This document shows positions 1 through 7,748 of a stretch of 32,772 nt of DNA, one piece after another. The stretch is from Desulfobacca acetoxidans. GTDB taxonomy: Bacteria; Desulfobacterota; Desulfobaccia; Desulfobaccales; 0-14-0-80-60-11. Made by a program: the position numbers and the translations under genes. Below the pieces are notes generated by a model. The model had not been told where the DNA came from, did no database searches, and saw nothing but the letters and a program-made list of their open reading frames with translations. Location: NCBI GenBank assembly GCA_020722205.1, contig DYLF01000012.1, forward strand, positions 1-32,772, given 5' to 3'. Position 1 is the first letter of the stretch; every line of letters begins with the position of its first letter.

Positions 1-98
1 ATTGGCAACCCTCTCTCCAAAATTCCTTCAGCAGGGTGGAGATCTGAGGAGGACAGGGAGAAAGGATATAAGGGGTTTCGAAAAAGAAGATCTTAAAG

Positions 99-128
99 TT
101 GATTTGAGTAATTAATACTTGTATTAAT
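99..128 (+). promoter_or_regulatory. Predicted sigma70 promoter with overlapping operator palindrome
   Basis: A TTGATT box (99-104) is followed after 17 nt by TATTAA (122-127), a good sigma70-like pair. The perfect dyad ATTAATAC-TT-GTATTAAT (111-128) covers the end of the spacer and the -10 box. A repressor bound there would block polymerase. TetR-family repressors often control efflux operons of this class, but no regulator gene is visible in the window. The promoter lies about 55 nt before the first export gene. Confidence 0.55.
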
Positions 129-182
129 GAGATAAACGTTCGGCGGGGGTCTGGGAATTTTTCAGTGTAGAGGTTTGATTTC

Positions 183-1208
183 TTGAAGAAGCCGTTGATT
201 ATTGCCGTCATTTTGGCGGTCCTGGCATTGGCCGCTCTGGGTTGGTGGCTGTCGTGGAATGATAGGAAGGACCTTGGTAATACCTTGCGTCTTTCCGGGC
301 ACCTGGAGGCGACTGAAACGGACCTCGCCTTTAAGGTCCCGGGGAAGGTGGTGGTGATTCGTTTTGAAGAAGGCCAACAGGTGAGGTCGGGAGATCTGGT
401 GGCGGAACTGGAGGCACAGGACTTGCGCCAGGAGGTGGCAGTGGCGGAAGGGCGTCTGGCGGCGGCCCAGGCGAATCTGGCCAAACTCCGGTCAGGTCTC
501 CGGCGCCAAGAGGTGCGGGAGGCTCAGGCCGCGGCAGCGCAAGCGCAGGCCGACTTTGTGGACAAGGAACGGGATTACCGGCGCATGCAGAACCTTTATG
601 AGCGCCGGGTGGTGGCAGCCTCTGTGCGAGACCGGGCCGAAGCGGCGTACCTGATGGCTAAGGAAGCTTGGCAGAGGGCGCAGGAGAAGTTTGATCTGGC
701 CAAAGAGGGCTACCGGGGGGAGGATATTGCGGCGGCAGGCGCAGAGGTCAAACAGGCCCAGGCCGCCTTAGAGCTGGCCCGCACCCGCTTGGGTTACGGC
801 ACCCTAATCTCTCCGGTGAACGGTGTGGTTTTAAAACGGCCGGCAGAGCCGGGAGAGGTGTTGGCGGTGGGTTCCACTGTGGTTACATTGGGTGATTTGG
901 ACAACATCTGGTTTGAGGGCTTCATTCCTGAAACGGAACTGGCTCGGGTTAGATATGGGCAGCGGGCCGAGATTACCACGGACACGTATCCGGGGAAGAA
1001 ATATCCCGCCTGGGTGTCATACATTGCAGCCAAGGCCGAGTTTACCCCGAAGTCCGTGGAAACCTTTAAAGAGCGCGTCAGCTTGGTGTATCGCACAAAA
1101 ATCCGCGCCGATAACCCGACCCACGAGCTTAAACCCGGCATGCCGGCAGAAGCTGTGATCTTTTTGGACGAAGTGGTCCGAAGAGACGGGCCGGCGATGG
1201 AGAAATGA
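183..1208 (+). CDS. HlyD/YbhG-family membrane-fusion protein of an ABC exporter
   Basis: This is a periplasmic adaptor that links an inner-membrane ABC exporter to the outer membrane. Residues 1-25 form an uncleaved signal anchor (KKPLIIAVILAVLALAALG). A biotinyl-lipoyl-like half follows around 45-75 (FKVPGKVVVIRFEEGQQV). Residues about 75-200 are an Ala/Gln/Glu-rich coiled-coil hairpin, and the second lipoyl half and beta-barrel follow from about 210 (LISPVNGVVLKRPAEPGEV). At 341 aa it is close to E. coli YbhG (about 330 aa). The TTG start is chosen because AGAGG lies upstream at a usable distance and the membrane anchor begins right there. The next gene starts 6 nt after its stop, so the two are probably co-translated. 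The exported substrate cannot be read from the sequence. Family assignment is firm. Confidence 0.9.
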   Translation: MKKPLIIAVILAVLALAALGWWLSWNDRKDLGNTLRLSGHLEATETDLAFKVPGKVVVIRFEEGQQVRSGDLVAELEAQDLRQEVAVAEGRLAAAQANLAKLRSGLRRQEVREAQAAAAQAQADFVDKERDYRRMQNLYERRVVAASVRDRAEAAYLMAKEAWQRAQEKFDLAKEGYRGEDIAAAGAEVKQAQAALELARTRLGYGTLISPVNGVVLKRPAEPGEVLAVGSTVVTLGDLDNIWFEGFIPETELARVRYGQRAEITTDTYPGKKYPAWVSYIAAKAEFTPKSVETFKERVSLVYRTKIRADNPTHELKPGMPAEAVIFLDEVVRRDGPAMEK

Positions 1209-1214
1209 TTTTTC

Positions 1215-2183
1215 TTGGATCTATCGAGGTTGGGTTCTGATTCTGCTCCTGCCATTGTTACCCATGAGTTAACCAAGCGCTTTGGGAAGCAGGTGGCGGT
1301 AGACCATCTGGATCTGGTAGTACACCAGGGAGAATCTTTTGCTCTGGTGGGCCCGGATGGGGCCGGCAAGACCACCACCATACGCCTCCTTACCGGCGTC
1401 ATGGCTCCTGATGGCGGGCAGGCCCAAGTACTTGGGTTTGATTCAGTTAAGGAAGCACATCGCCTGCAAAAACTTATCGGCTATATGCCGCAGCGGTTCG
1501 GCCTATATGATGATCTGACAGTAGTGGAGAATCTGACCTTTTACGGCGAACTTTATCAAGTGCCCAAAGATGTCTTTGGCCGGCGGGCTGTGGAGCTGTT
1601 GAATTTTGCCGACCTCAGCTCTTTCCGTTCCCGCTTAGCGTCCCAATTGTCAGGGGGGATGCGCCAGAAATTGGGGTTAATTTGTGTGCTCATCCATACA
1701 CCCAAGCTGTTGTTTCTGGATGAGCCGACCTTTGGAGTGGACCCGTTATCCCGGCGGGAGTTTTGGCAGATTCTCTATCAGCTTCTGAAAAGAAGCATCA
1801 CCATTTTTCTCTCCACAGCTTACATGGATGAAGCGGAACGAGCTCATCGGGTTGGTTTGTTGGATCATGGCCGGCTCCTGGTGGCAGATACCCCGGAAGG
1901 CATCAAATCTAATTTTAAGGGTGAGCTTATTGAGGTGCGCACGGGCAATCTTGGGGCAGCCAAGAGTCTTCTGAACAAACAATCGCAGGTGAGGCAGATT
2001 TTGGCTAAAGGTGACCGCCTGAGGCTTGTAGTGGAGCAGAGGTCACAGGCTATCCCCCTTCTCAGGGCGAGTTTTGAGCGAGCGGGGTTGACAGATTTTC
2101 ACCTGTCTCCGGTTGAACCTTCTCTGGAAGATATGTTTGTCCAATTGGTGCGCGGTCACCCTAAGCATGGGTCTCAGCCTTGA
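1215..2183 (+). CDS. ABC exporter ATPase, first nucleotide-binding subunit (YbhF N-half-like)
   Basis: This is a cytoplasmic ATPase subunit of the exporter. Visible motifs are Walker A GPDGAGKT (46-53), the Q-loop region GYMPQRFGLYDDL (89-101), signature LSGGM (145-149), Walker B LLFLDE (165-170) and D-loop GVDP. The H-switch position reads STAYMDEAE (200-208), so the usual histidine is alanine (A202). That makes one composite ATP site probably weak or inactive, as I recall for the first half of YbhF/RbbA-type proteins. The C-terminal part (about 230-322) is the DUF4162-like accessory region. The start is TTG, 6 nt after the adaptor stop. In E. coli the two ATPase domains are fused in YbhF; here they are separate genes. 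The name of the transported compound is unknown. Confidence 0.9.
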   Translation: MDLSRLGSDSAPAIVTHELTKRFGKQVAVDHLDLVVHQGESFALVGPDGAGKTTTIRLLTGVMAPDGGQAQVLGFDSVKEAHRLQKLIGYMPQRFGLYDDLTVVENLTFYGELYQVPKDVFGRRAVELLNFADLSSFRSRLASQLSGGMRQKLGLICVLIHTPKLLFLDEPTFGVDPLSRREFWQILYQLLKRSITIFLSTAYMDEAERAHRVGLLDHGRLLVADTPEGIKSNFKGELIEVRTGNLGAAKSLLNKQSQVRQILAKGDRLRLVVEQRSQAIPLLRASFERAGLTDFHLSPVEPSLEDMFVQLVRGHPKHGSQP

Positions 2184-2275
2184 AAAGTTCCGAGTGTTAA
2201 GTCCATGGTTGGATGAAGGAATAAACCTTAAGAGGAGCGGCCGAGCCACGACGGATAGGGAATGGAGGATCTGGG

Positions 2276-3223
2276 GTGTTAACGGGCCAAGTCCCCGCCA
2301 TTGAGGTAGAGAATCTCAGCAAAGACTTCGGGCGCTTCCGGGCCGTGGACCGCATCAGTTTTACCGTGCGCGCAGGCGAGATTTTCGGGTTTCTGGGGCC
2401 CAATGGGGCTGGCAAATCCACTACCATTCGAATGCTTACAGGGCTTCTGCTGCCCAGTGGCGGCAGCGGACGCGTAGCTGGTCTGGACATTGTCCGGGAG
2501 AACTACCTGATCCAGCACCATATCGGTTATATGTCCCAGCGATTTTCTCTGTACGAGGATTTGACGGCGGAGGAGAACCTCACTTTTTTCGGTGGGGTCT
2601 ACGGCCTGCGGGGAAGCCATTTGAAAGAGCGGATTGACGCAGTCCTTATTTTGGTTGATCTGGCAGGACGTCGTCAGGAGTTAACCCGGAACCTGTCTTT
2701 AGGGCTCAGGCAGCGCTTGGCGTTGGCTTCAGCCGTTCTGCATGAACCAGCCATTCTGTTTCTGGATGAGCCTACCAGCGGCGTGGACCCAATTTCCCGC
2801 CGGACATTCTGGGATCTGATTTATGGGCTTGCGGAGCGGGGGGTGACGGTGCTGGTAACCACTCACTATCTGGATGAGGCGGAGTTCTGTGATCAACTGG
2901 TGCTTATCCACCAAGGGCGTCTGGTTGCTCAAGGGACGCCCAGAGACTTGAAGAGGTTGGTTACTCAGGAGATTATTGCGGTCTACCCGGAGCGTCTTGG
3001 TGAGGCCTTGGAAATACTACATAATTTTCCGGAGATCGGGGAGGCCTCGGTCTTTGGCGACGGTTTGCATGTCACCACCACTCAAGCCGGTCAAGGCGAA
3101 GACGCCATCAAGGCGGTTTTGGCGGCTAACCAGATCGGCATCCGGAGCCTTTCTTTGGTCCCCGCCACCCTGGAGGATGCTTTTATTTTTCTGACCAGAC
3201 AAGCAGGAACCAATAAACAGTGA
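2276..3223 (+). CDS. ABC exporter ATPase, second nucleotide-binding subunit (YbhF C-half-like)
   Basis: This is the second ATPase subunit, with Walker A GPNGAGKST (41-49), Q-loop GYMSQRFSLYEDL, a variant signature NLSLGLRQR (139-147) in place of LSGGQ, Walker B LFLDE (161-165), and an intact H-loop TTHYLDEAE with H197. It should pair with the preceding subunit, which has a canonical signature but lacks the H-loop histidine. The dimer would therefore carry one consensus and one degenerate site. The GTG start at 2276 is preceded by GGAGG at 2264-2268 with 7-nt spacing, which fixes the start. A 92-nt spacer separates it from the previous gene. The C-terminal about 100 residues resemble the DUF4162 extension found in drug-export ATPases. 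Confidence 0.9.
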   Translation: MLTGQVPAIEVENLSKDFGRFRAVDRISFTVRAGEIFGFLGPNGAGKSTTIRMLTGLLLPSGGSGRVAGLDIVRENYLIQHHIGYMSQRFSLYEDLTAEENLTFFGGVYGLRGSHLKERIDAVLILVDLAGRRQELTRNLSLGLRQRLALASAVLHEPAILFLDEPTSGVDPISRRTFWDLIYGLAERGVTVLVTTHYLDEAEFCDQLVLIHQGRLVAQGTPRDLKRLVTQEIIAVYPERLGEALEILHNFPEIGEASVFGDGLHVTTTQAGQGEDAIKAVLAANQIGIRSLSLVPATLEDAFIFLTRQAGTNKQ

Positions 3224-3293
3224 GCGGTGATCGGTGGTCATTAGTTAGTTGATGGGGCGGTGCATGAACCCTGGCCCCGAAACCTGAACCCCC

Positions 3294-4427
3294 ATGAACC
3301 TAAGGCGCACCCTGGCTGTAGCCCAAAAAGAAGTTATTCACATCCGCCGTGATCCTCGAAGCCTGATTCTTATCATTCTGCTGCCCATAATCCTTCTGTT
3401 GCTCTATGGGTTTGCCCTCAATTTCGACATCAAGCACGTCCCCATAGCGGTATTTGACCAAGATGGCGGTCGTCTGAGCCAAAATTTTATCAAGGAGTTT
3501 GGCGGCAGCAGTTATTTTGAACTCAGGCAATATGTCGCTGATTACCAGGAAATCGACCGTCTTATAAACAGCCGCCAGGTGCAGGCGGCCCTGGTTATCC
3601 CCCATGATTTCTCCCGACAGGTCAAGACCGATAAAAGCGCCAAAGTTCAGGTGATTGTGGATGGGGTCGACGCCAACACCGCCAACGTTATTTTAGGCTA
3701 CATCCAGGCCGTGGTAGCGATCTACAATCAGAACCTGGTGATGGAGAGGTTTCGGCGGCAGGGATTGACCTGGCTTAAACTGCCGGTGAAGAGTGATGTG
3801 CGCTTCTGGTTCAATGAAGAACTGGCCAGCGTCAATTTTATTGTCCCGGGGCTAATCGTCGTCATAATGACCATGGTGGGGGCGCTTCTCACGGCGCTGA
3901 CGGTGGTGCGGGAAGTGGAACGGGGAAGTATGGAGAGCCTTTTGGCCACTCCTCTGACAAAAGCCGAATTGCTGCTGGGGAAGATGGCGCCCTACTTTGT
4001 TATCGGCATGGTGGACGTGGCGATTACCGTTGTTATGGGGGAGGGGGTTTTTGGGGTGCCCCGGCGAGGAAGTCTGATGCTACTGGTGGCCATGGCTGCC
4101 ATTTTTCTGGTAGCCACCTTGGGTCACGGCCTGCTCATTTCCGTGACCGCCCAGAACCAGTTGCAGGCCTACCAGATAGCCATGCTGACCACCTTTCTGC
4201 CGGCCTTCCTGTTGTCAGGCTTTGTGTTTTCCATCCAGCTCATGCCCTGGCCGCTGCAGTTTATCTCTTATGCCGTGCCAGCCCGTTATCTGGTCAGTAT
4301 TGCCAAGGGTATATATCTCAAAGGCATCGGCCTTGAAGTTCTCTGGGGGGAAGCCCTGATGCTGACGGTAGCTGCTGCGGCCTTTCTTCTATTGGCCTTG
4401 CGCAAGTGTAAGAAAAAACTCGAATAA
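3294..4427 (+). CDS. ABC-2 type permease (YbhS-like)
   Basis: This is an inner-membrane subunit of the exporter. Residues 1-25 are basic and amphipathic (RRTLAVAQKEVIHIRRDPRS). TM1 follows at about 24-42 (LILIILLPIILLLLYGFAL), then NFDIKHVPIAVFDQD, a typical start of the ABC-2 periplasmic loop, which spans about 45-175. A cluster of about five C-terminal membrane segments begins at FIVPGLIVVIMTMVGALL and carries the ABC-2 signature region VVREVERGSMESLLATPL. At 377 aa it is the usual length for YbhS/YbhR proteins. The ATG is preceded by only a poor ribosome-binding site. It is paralogous to the next gene, and the two should form a heterodimeric channel. Confidence 0.9.
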   Translation: MNLRRTLAVAQKEVIHIRRDPRSLILIILLPIILLLLYGFALNFDIKHVPIAVFDQDGGRLSQNFIKEFGGSSYFELRQYVADYQEIDRLINSRQVQAALVIPHDFSRQVKTDKSAKVQVIVDGVDANTANVILGYIQAVVAIYNQNLVMERFRRQGLTWLKLPVKSDVRFWFNEELASVNFIVPGLIVVIMTMVGALLTALTVVREVERGSMESLLATPLTKAELLLGKMAPYFVIGMVDVAITVVMGEGVFGVPRRGSLMLLVAMAAIFLVATLGHGLLISVTAQNQLQAYQIAMLTTFLPAFLLSGFVFSIQLMPWPLQFISYAVPARYLVSIAKGIYLKGIGLEVLWGEALMLTVAAAAFLLLALRKCKKKLE

Positions 4428-4564
4428 ACTTAGCTGGCAGATGATAGTCTAAAACGAGATTTTGGTTGCTAACACGCCAGGAGCAGATCATTACCAGGCC
4501 ATTATTAGTTGATGGAGAATTTTTTAAGCAAGAACCAAAGAGTGGAAACGAAAGACAAGAAAAG

Positions 4565-5695
4565 ATGTGGTTGCGCATCCATCATATAATGGTCAAAGAA
4601 TTTATTCAGGTATGGCGGGATAAGAAGTTGCGCTTTTTTCTCTTTGTCCCGCCTTTGGTGCAGCTTATTGTGTACGGCTATACCATCAACTTTGATATCA
4701 AACATGTAAGCACCGCCATCTTTGACGAGGACAATTCCGCCGCCAGTCGGGCTTTGAGATCTCGTTTCATGGCCAGCGAGTATTTCCGGGTCAACTACTA
4801 TGTAAGTACTCAGCAGGAGATGCACGGTCTTTTAGATAAGAGTGAGATAACCCTGGTCCTGCATTTCCCCCATGATTATTCCCGTCTGCTTGAGACCGGC
4901 CGCTCGGCGTCCCTCCAGCTCATTGTTGACGCCACCGACTCCAACGCCGCCTTGGTGGTTAACCGTTACGTCAGCAATATTCTGGATGATTATTCTCAGG
5001 AGATTCTAAGATACCGCCTGAGCCGCGCCGGCTTTTCAGGGGAGCTTTCCGCCCCGGTGGTGGTGGAACCGCGGGCCTGGTTCAATGCTAATCTCAGCAG
5101 CCGCTATTCCTTCGTACCAGGAGTCATCGCCATGGTGGTCATGCTGGTCAGCCTCATGCTCACCGCCCTGTCAGTAGTGCGGGAAAGAGAGATCGGCACC
5201 ATGGAACAGATTCTAGTGACCCCCATTCGACCCATTGAGTTCATGTTGGGGAAAACCATCCCTTTTGTTCTGATCTCGCTTTTTTTAGTGGCGCTGGTGA
5301 CCATTTTGGCGGTGTTCTGGTTTGAGGTGCCCTGGCGGGGTAGTGTTTTGGTGCTCTTGGTAGGAACTCTGGCCTTCCTCTTTAATTCGGTGGGGCTGGG
5401 TCTGCTTATCTCCACGGTATCCTCCACCCAGCAGCAAGCCATGATGGCCGGCACCTTTCTGCTGACTCCGGCCATCATGCTTTCGGGGTTGGTCTTTCCC
5501 ATAGCCAATATGCCGCCGATCTTCCAATGGATTACTTATCTCAACCCTTTGCGCTATTTTATCATCGTTTTGCAAGGTCTTTTTCTCAAGGGTTTGGGGT
5601 TTATCGGTCTTTGGGAGCAGATGGCTGCTATGACCGGCTTGGGCCTCATCATGTTGGGGATGAGTGTGCTTCGCTTCCGCCGGCGGCTGGGGTAA
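4565..5695 (+). CDS. ABC-2 type permease (YbhR-like)
   Basis: This is the second membrane subunit. It has the same architecture as its neighbour: an amphipathic N-terminus (IHHIMVKEFIQVWRDKKLRF), TM1, then NFDIKHVSTAIFDEDN, a long periplasmic loop, and five or so C-terminal membrane segments starting at FVPGVIAMVVMLVSLML with VVREREIGTMEQILVTP. The frame is open back to a TTG at 4466. I place the start at ATG 4565 because the product then matches the sister permease (376 versus 377 aa) and the extra upstream residues are hydrophilic and not family-like. The ribosome-binding site is weak in both cases. It is the last gene of the export operon, and 150 nt without a gene follow. Confidence 0.88.
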   Translation: MWLRIHHIMVKEFIQVWRDKKLRFFLFVPPLVQLIVYGYTINFDIKHVSTAIFDEDNSAASRALRSRFMASEYFRVNYYVSTQQEMHGLLDKSEITLVLHFPHDYSRLLETGRSASLQLIVDATDSNAALVVNRYVSNILDDYSQEILRYRLSRAGFSGELSAPVVVEPRAWFNANLSSRYSFVPGVIAMVVMLVSLMLTALSVVREREIGTMEQILVTPIRPIEFMLGKTIPFVLISLFLVALVTILAVFWFEVPWRGSVLVLLVGTLAFLFNSVGLGLLISTVSSTQQQAMMAGTFLLTPAIMLSGLVFPIANMPPIFQWITYLNPLRYFIIVLQGLFLKGLGFIGLWEQMAAMTGLGLIMLGMSVLRFRRRLG

Positions 5696-5846
5696 ATGTA
5701 AGGTGGTGAGGTGTGCTCTGGAAAAGACCCAGAGAAGATTATTGAGGAAAATGAGATCTACTAGATGCAGAGGAAGTCAAAGTTCGATCATCTAGCTGAA
5801 TATTTGACGCTGTTTATTCACTAATTAAACGCAACGGGGTAAAACC

Positions 5847-6638
5847 ATGTCAGAAAAAACTATTCTTTATCACCAGGAAGACGGTGTTGCCACCGTGACC
5901 TTTAACCGGCCGGACAAGCTGAACGCCCTGAATGGGCAAATGAAGGAGGAGCTGCGGGAGATAATTAATAAAGTAGCTGCGGCCCCTGATATTCGCGTCC
6001 TGATCTTCACGGGAAAAGGGCGAGCTTTTATGGCAGGCGCCGATGTCAGCATGTTTTTGGATCTTGACCCGCTGAGCGGCAAGCATTTAGCCCAAAGGGC
6101 CCAGGAACTGCTGGCCAGATTGGAGAGTCTGGAGATTCCGGTGATTGCCGCGGTAAACGGATTGGCCCTGGGAGGGGGTCTGGAGCTCGCCATGGCCTGC
6201 GATCTCATCTATGCCTCGGGAGAGGCAAAGTTCGGCCAACCGGAGATCAATCTTGGTCTTTTGCCCTTTGTCGGCGGCACCCAGCGCCTTACTCGGCTGG
6301 TGGGCAAGGTAGTGGCCAAGGAGCTCTGCTTCACCGGGCGGATGATGGATGCCCAGGAGGCCAAGACATTGGGGTTGGTGGCCCGGGTCATACCGGGAGA
6401 CTCTCTTATGGCGGAGGTCAACAAGATCGCCCATATTTTGGCGCAGAAACCTCGGGTGGCCCTGCGGGCCATCAAGCAGGTGATCGATCGGGGCTTTGAC
6501 CTGGATTTGCGCAACGCCTGCGCTCTGGAGACAGACGCGGTGGCCCTTTGCCTGTCCAGCCCCGACGCCCGGGAGGGCGTCAGCGCCTTCTTGGAGAAAC
6601 GGCCCCCGCGATTTTCCAGAACATTCTCTGCAAAGTGA
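5847..6638 (+). CDS. Enoyl-CoA hydratase (crotonase family)
   Basis: The enzyme adds water across the double bond of a trans-2-enoyl-CoA, giving 3-hydroxyacyl-CoA, in fatty-acid or aromatic-acid beta-oxidation. The 263-aa length is normal. Oxyanion-hole segments are GRAFMAGADVSMF (59-71) and NGLALGGGLELAMACD (104-119). Both acid/base glutamates of true hydratases are present: E113 in GGGLE and E133 in QPEINLG, 20 residues apart as in the rat mitochondrial enzyme. FVGGTQRLTRLVG follows. This favours hydratase over isomerase or decarboxylase members. The start is ATG 5847 with a poor ribosome-binding site. The gene stands alone between the export operon and the phage cluster, so its pathway partners are not visible here. 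Confidence 0.92.
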   Translation: MSEKTILYHQEDGVATVTFNRPDKLNALNGQMKEELREIINKVAAAPDIRVLIFTGKGRAFMAGADVSMFLDLDPLSGKHLAQRAQELLARLESLEIPVIAAVNGLALGGGLELAMACDLIYASGEAKFGQPEINLGLLPFVGGTQRLTRLVGKVVAKELCFTGRMMDAQEAKTLGLVARVIPGDSLMAEVNKIAHILAQKPRVALRAIKQVIDRGFDLDLRNACALETDAVALCLSSPDAREGVSAFLEKRPPRFSRTFSAK

Positions 6639-6784
6639 TGAAAGTAAAGTGCCGAGGACTGAGGCCTGGGTTTGGTTTATCATTGTTTTTAGAGAAGCCG
6701 CAAGGTTCGGGAAGCAGTCGATGAGAAGTAGGGTGGGCGCAGGTTCACACCGGCGCCCGGGATGAGTAAATAGAATTAACGATA

Positions 6785-7066
6785 TTAAACAGTGACCAAG
6801 TCTGGTCCTGTTTTCTTTTTTGGCGGGATGGACGAACCGGGGAAAGCTCTGTGGCATGATATAGTCGGTGTGCCGGTAGCTTGGCCGGGAGAAAGAAAAG
6901 GGATTAAGGTTTCCCGGAGGATGCGCCAGGGGCCTCCGCCGAAGCGAACGCCGGGCAGGCGGCCATCATGGAGCATGCGATAAACCGTTCGGCGGGTAAG
7001 GGAGAGAATTTGGGCCACCTCATCGGGGCGGAAGGTTTTCTTATTTAGATTTATGGGCGCTGACAT
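6785..7066 (-). CDS. Excisionase-type HTH DNA-binding protein
   Basis: This is a small (93 aa) DNA-binding protein of the MerR-like/excisionase HTH_17 type. The core is TFRPDEVAQILSLTRRTVYR followed by MLHDGRLPGVRFGGGPWRI, a helix-turn-helix plus wing. The frame is open further upstream, but on the minus strand AAAGGAA lies just before the ATG at 7066, and the HTH begins a few residues later, so I choose this start. The Pro/Lys-rich tail (after FLSPG) looks unstructured. It is divergent from the paralogous HTH gene at 7749 and the phage operon. It may be a local regulator of that region. Proteins of this fold act as recombination directionality factors or as transcription regulators; no integrase is nearby, so a regulatory role is more likely (inference). 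Confidence 0.75.
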   Translation of the reverse strand: MSAPINLNKKTFRPDEVAQILSLTRRTVYRMLHDGRLPGVRFGGGPWRILRETLIPFLSPGQATGTPTISCHRAFPGSSIPPKKKTGPDLVTV

Positions 7067-7322
7067 AAAAAGTTCCTTTCTTGGTCCGAAGCTATAAATT
7101 TCCATGAGCTGGTTGCTGCTTTTTGTTATTGCAACCTCGGGGCCAGTTTTAATCCTGAGCAGCCAGCAGAAATGGTAATTGGGGCGGTAAGGATTAAATC
7201 GCAGCAAAAAGGTTTAGTCAGTCGCCGCTCCCCGGTCTTAAGGGAGTTTGAAAAGCGAAAGATAACGGGGGCAAACCAAGGTGAGAAAACCCCTAAGATA
7301 TTATAGGGAGATTGCAGTTAAT

Positions 7323-7350
7323 CCCTAGGGACCAGGGAAAACCCCTAGGG
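7323..7350. promoter_or_regulatory. Twin CCCTAGGG palindromes, candidate operator pair
   Basis: Two identical 8-bp palindromes, CCCTAGGG, lie at 7323-7330 and 7343-7350, 20 bp centre to centre. That is two helical turns, so both would face the same side of the helix. The second sits in AAAACCCCTAGGG, and a related AAAACCCCTA occurs about 50 nt upstream near 7286. Such spaced repeats suit cooperative binding of a dimeric regulator, possibly one of the flanking HTH proteins. This is inference only. Confidence 0.35.
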
Positions 7351-7366
7351 CCCCAAAGCAATGAGT

Positions 7367-7389
7367 GGTGGGGAGACCCACCTTTTTTT
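7367..7389 (+). terminator. Intrinsic terminator
   Basis: A perfect 6-bp GC-rich stem GGTGGG-GAGA-CCCACC (7367-7382) is followed directly by seven T (7383-7389), a textbook rho-independent terminator for plus-strand transcripts. No plus-strand gene ends nearby: the closest is the enoyl-CoA hydratase more than 700 nt upstream, with a minus-strand gene in between. It may insulate the phage operon from upstream read-through or end a short non-coding RNA. Confidence 0.7.
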
Positions 7390-7450
7390 CTGGCGAAGCT
7401 TTTCTGCGCCCTTAAGCAACCTCTGGTGTCCAACTGCCAGCCATGTTAGG

Positions 7451-7603
7451 TGGGCAAAGCCCACTGACTCTTAATGATTCCCTATTTCCATTAATAGTGC
7501 GTTTTTGCGGCCTTGGAGGTTCATAGTTCCAAGGGCTTAGACTCCAGCTGTTCCTGGGGCGCGGGGCGCCCGCAGCACTGCCCTTGGCAGGCGGAGGCGC
7601 CTG
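7451..7603. repeat. Cluster of three small dispersed-type palindromes
   Basis: Three perfect hairpins occur in about 150 nt: TGGGC-AAA-GCCCA (7452-7464 approx.), GGGCGC-GGG-GCGCCC (7557-7571) and CAGGCG-GAGG-CGCCTG (7588-7603), the last followed by CTCTAC. A relative of the last hairpin, CAGGC-AGGGAG-GCCTG followed by CTTTAC, is found at 8535-8550. None is followed by a T-run. They look like REP-type interspersed repeats rather than terminators. Confidence 0.5.
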
Positions 7604-7611
7604 CTCTACAT

Positions 7612-7638
7612 TATAATAAGTCAATGAAATAATTGACT
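7612..7638 (+). promoter_or_regulatory. Putative promoter -10 box with operator dyad upstream of phage operon
   Basis: A consensus TATAAT (7612-7617) is followed at once by a perfect inverted repeat AGTCAAT-gaaata-ATTGACT (7619-7638), which would overlap the transcription start. No good -35 box stands at 16-18 nt, so the promoter would need an activator or be weak. The site is 111 nt before the HTH gene at 7749, and a repressor bound here would silence the whole phage cluster. Confidence 0.4.
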
Positions 7639-7748
7639 ATATTACTAAGATGTTCTTGTTTTGGTGACAAGTTGGCGCATTTGTTTCAGGACTTGCCACG
7701 ATTCTTGAAAGGAGAGGGTTAAGAGTCGAGCGCAAGGAGGCAGACCAG

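Larger units (their letters stand above)
7067..7748. other. 682-nt intergenic control region between divergent HTH genes
   Basis: I see no convincing gene here. It holds a dyad GGTTGC/GCAACC (7111-7116 and 7131-7136) just upstream of the minus-strand HTH gene, a double CCCTAGGG site, a plus-strand intrinsic terminator, three small palindromes of dispersed-repeat type, and a promoter/operator-like segment just before the plus-strand HTH gene. Open frames in it (for example on the minus strand at 7412-7624) give low-complexity Pro/Arg/Ser peptides typical of translated repeats and lack ribosome-binding sites. It is the only plausible control region for the downstream phage operon. Confidence 0.6.

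Noticed and set aside
6735-6760. GGTTCACACC hairpin in GGGCGC...GCGCCC as a tRNA 3' end or phage attachment site
   Set aside because: The T-loop lacks the conserved A at position 58, no upstream cloverleaf arms fit and no second copy is seen at the right edge of the phage cluster.
6087-6857. 256-aa open frame on the minus strand over the enoyl-CoA hydratase
   Set aside because: The plus-strand gene has all catalytic motifs; the antisense product has no recognisable features.
7412-7624. 70-aa minus-strand frame in the intergenic region
   Set aside because: Low-complexity peptide from small palindromic repeats; no ribosome-binding site.
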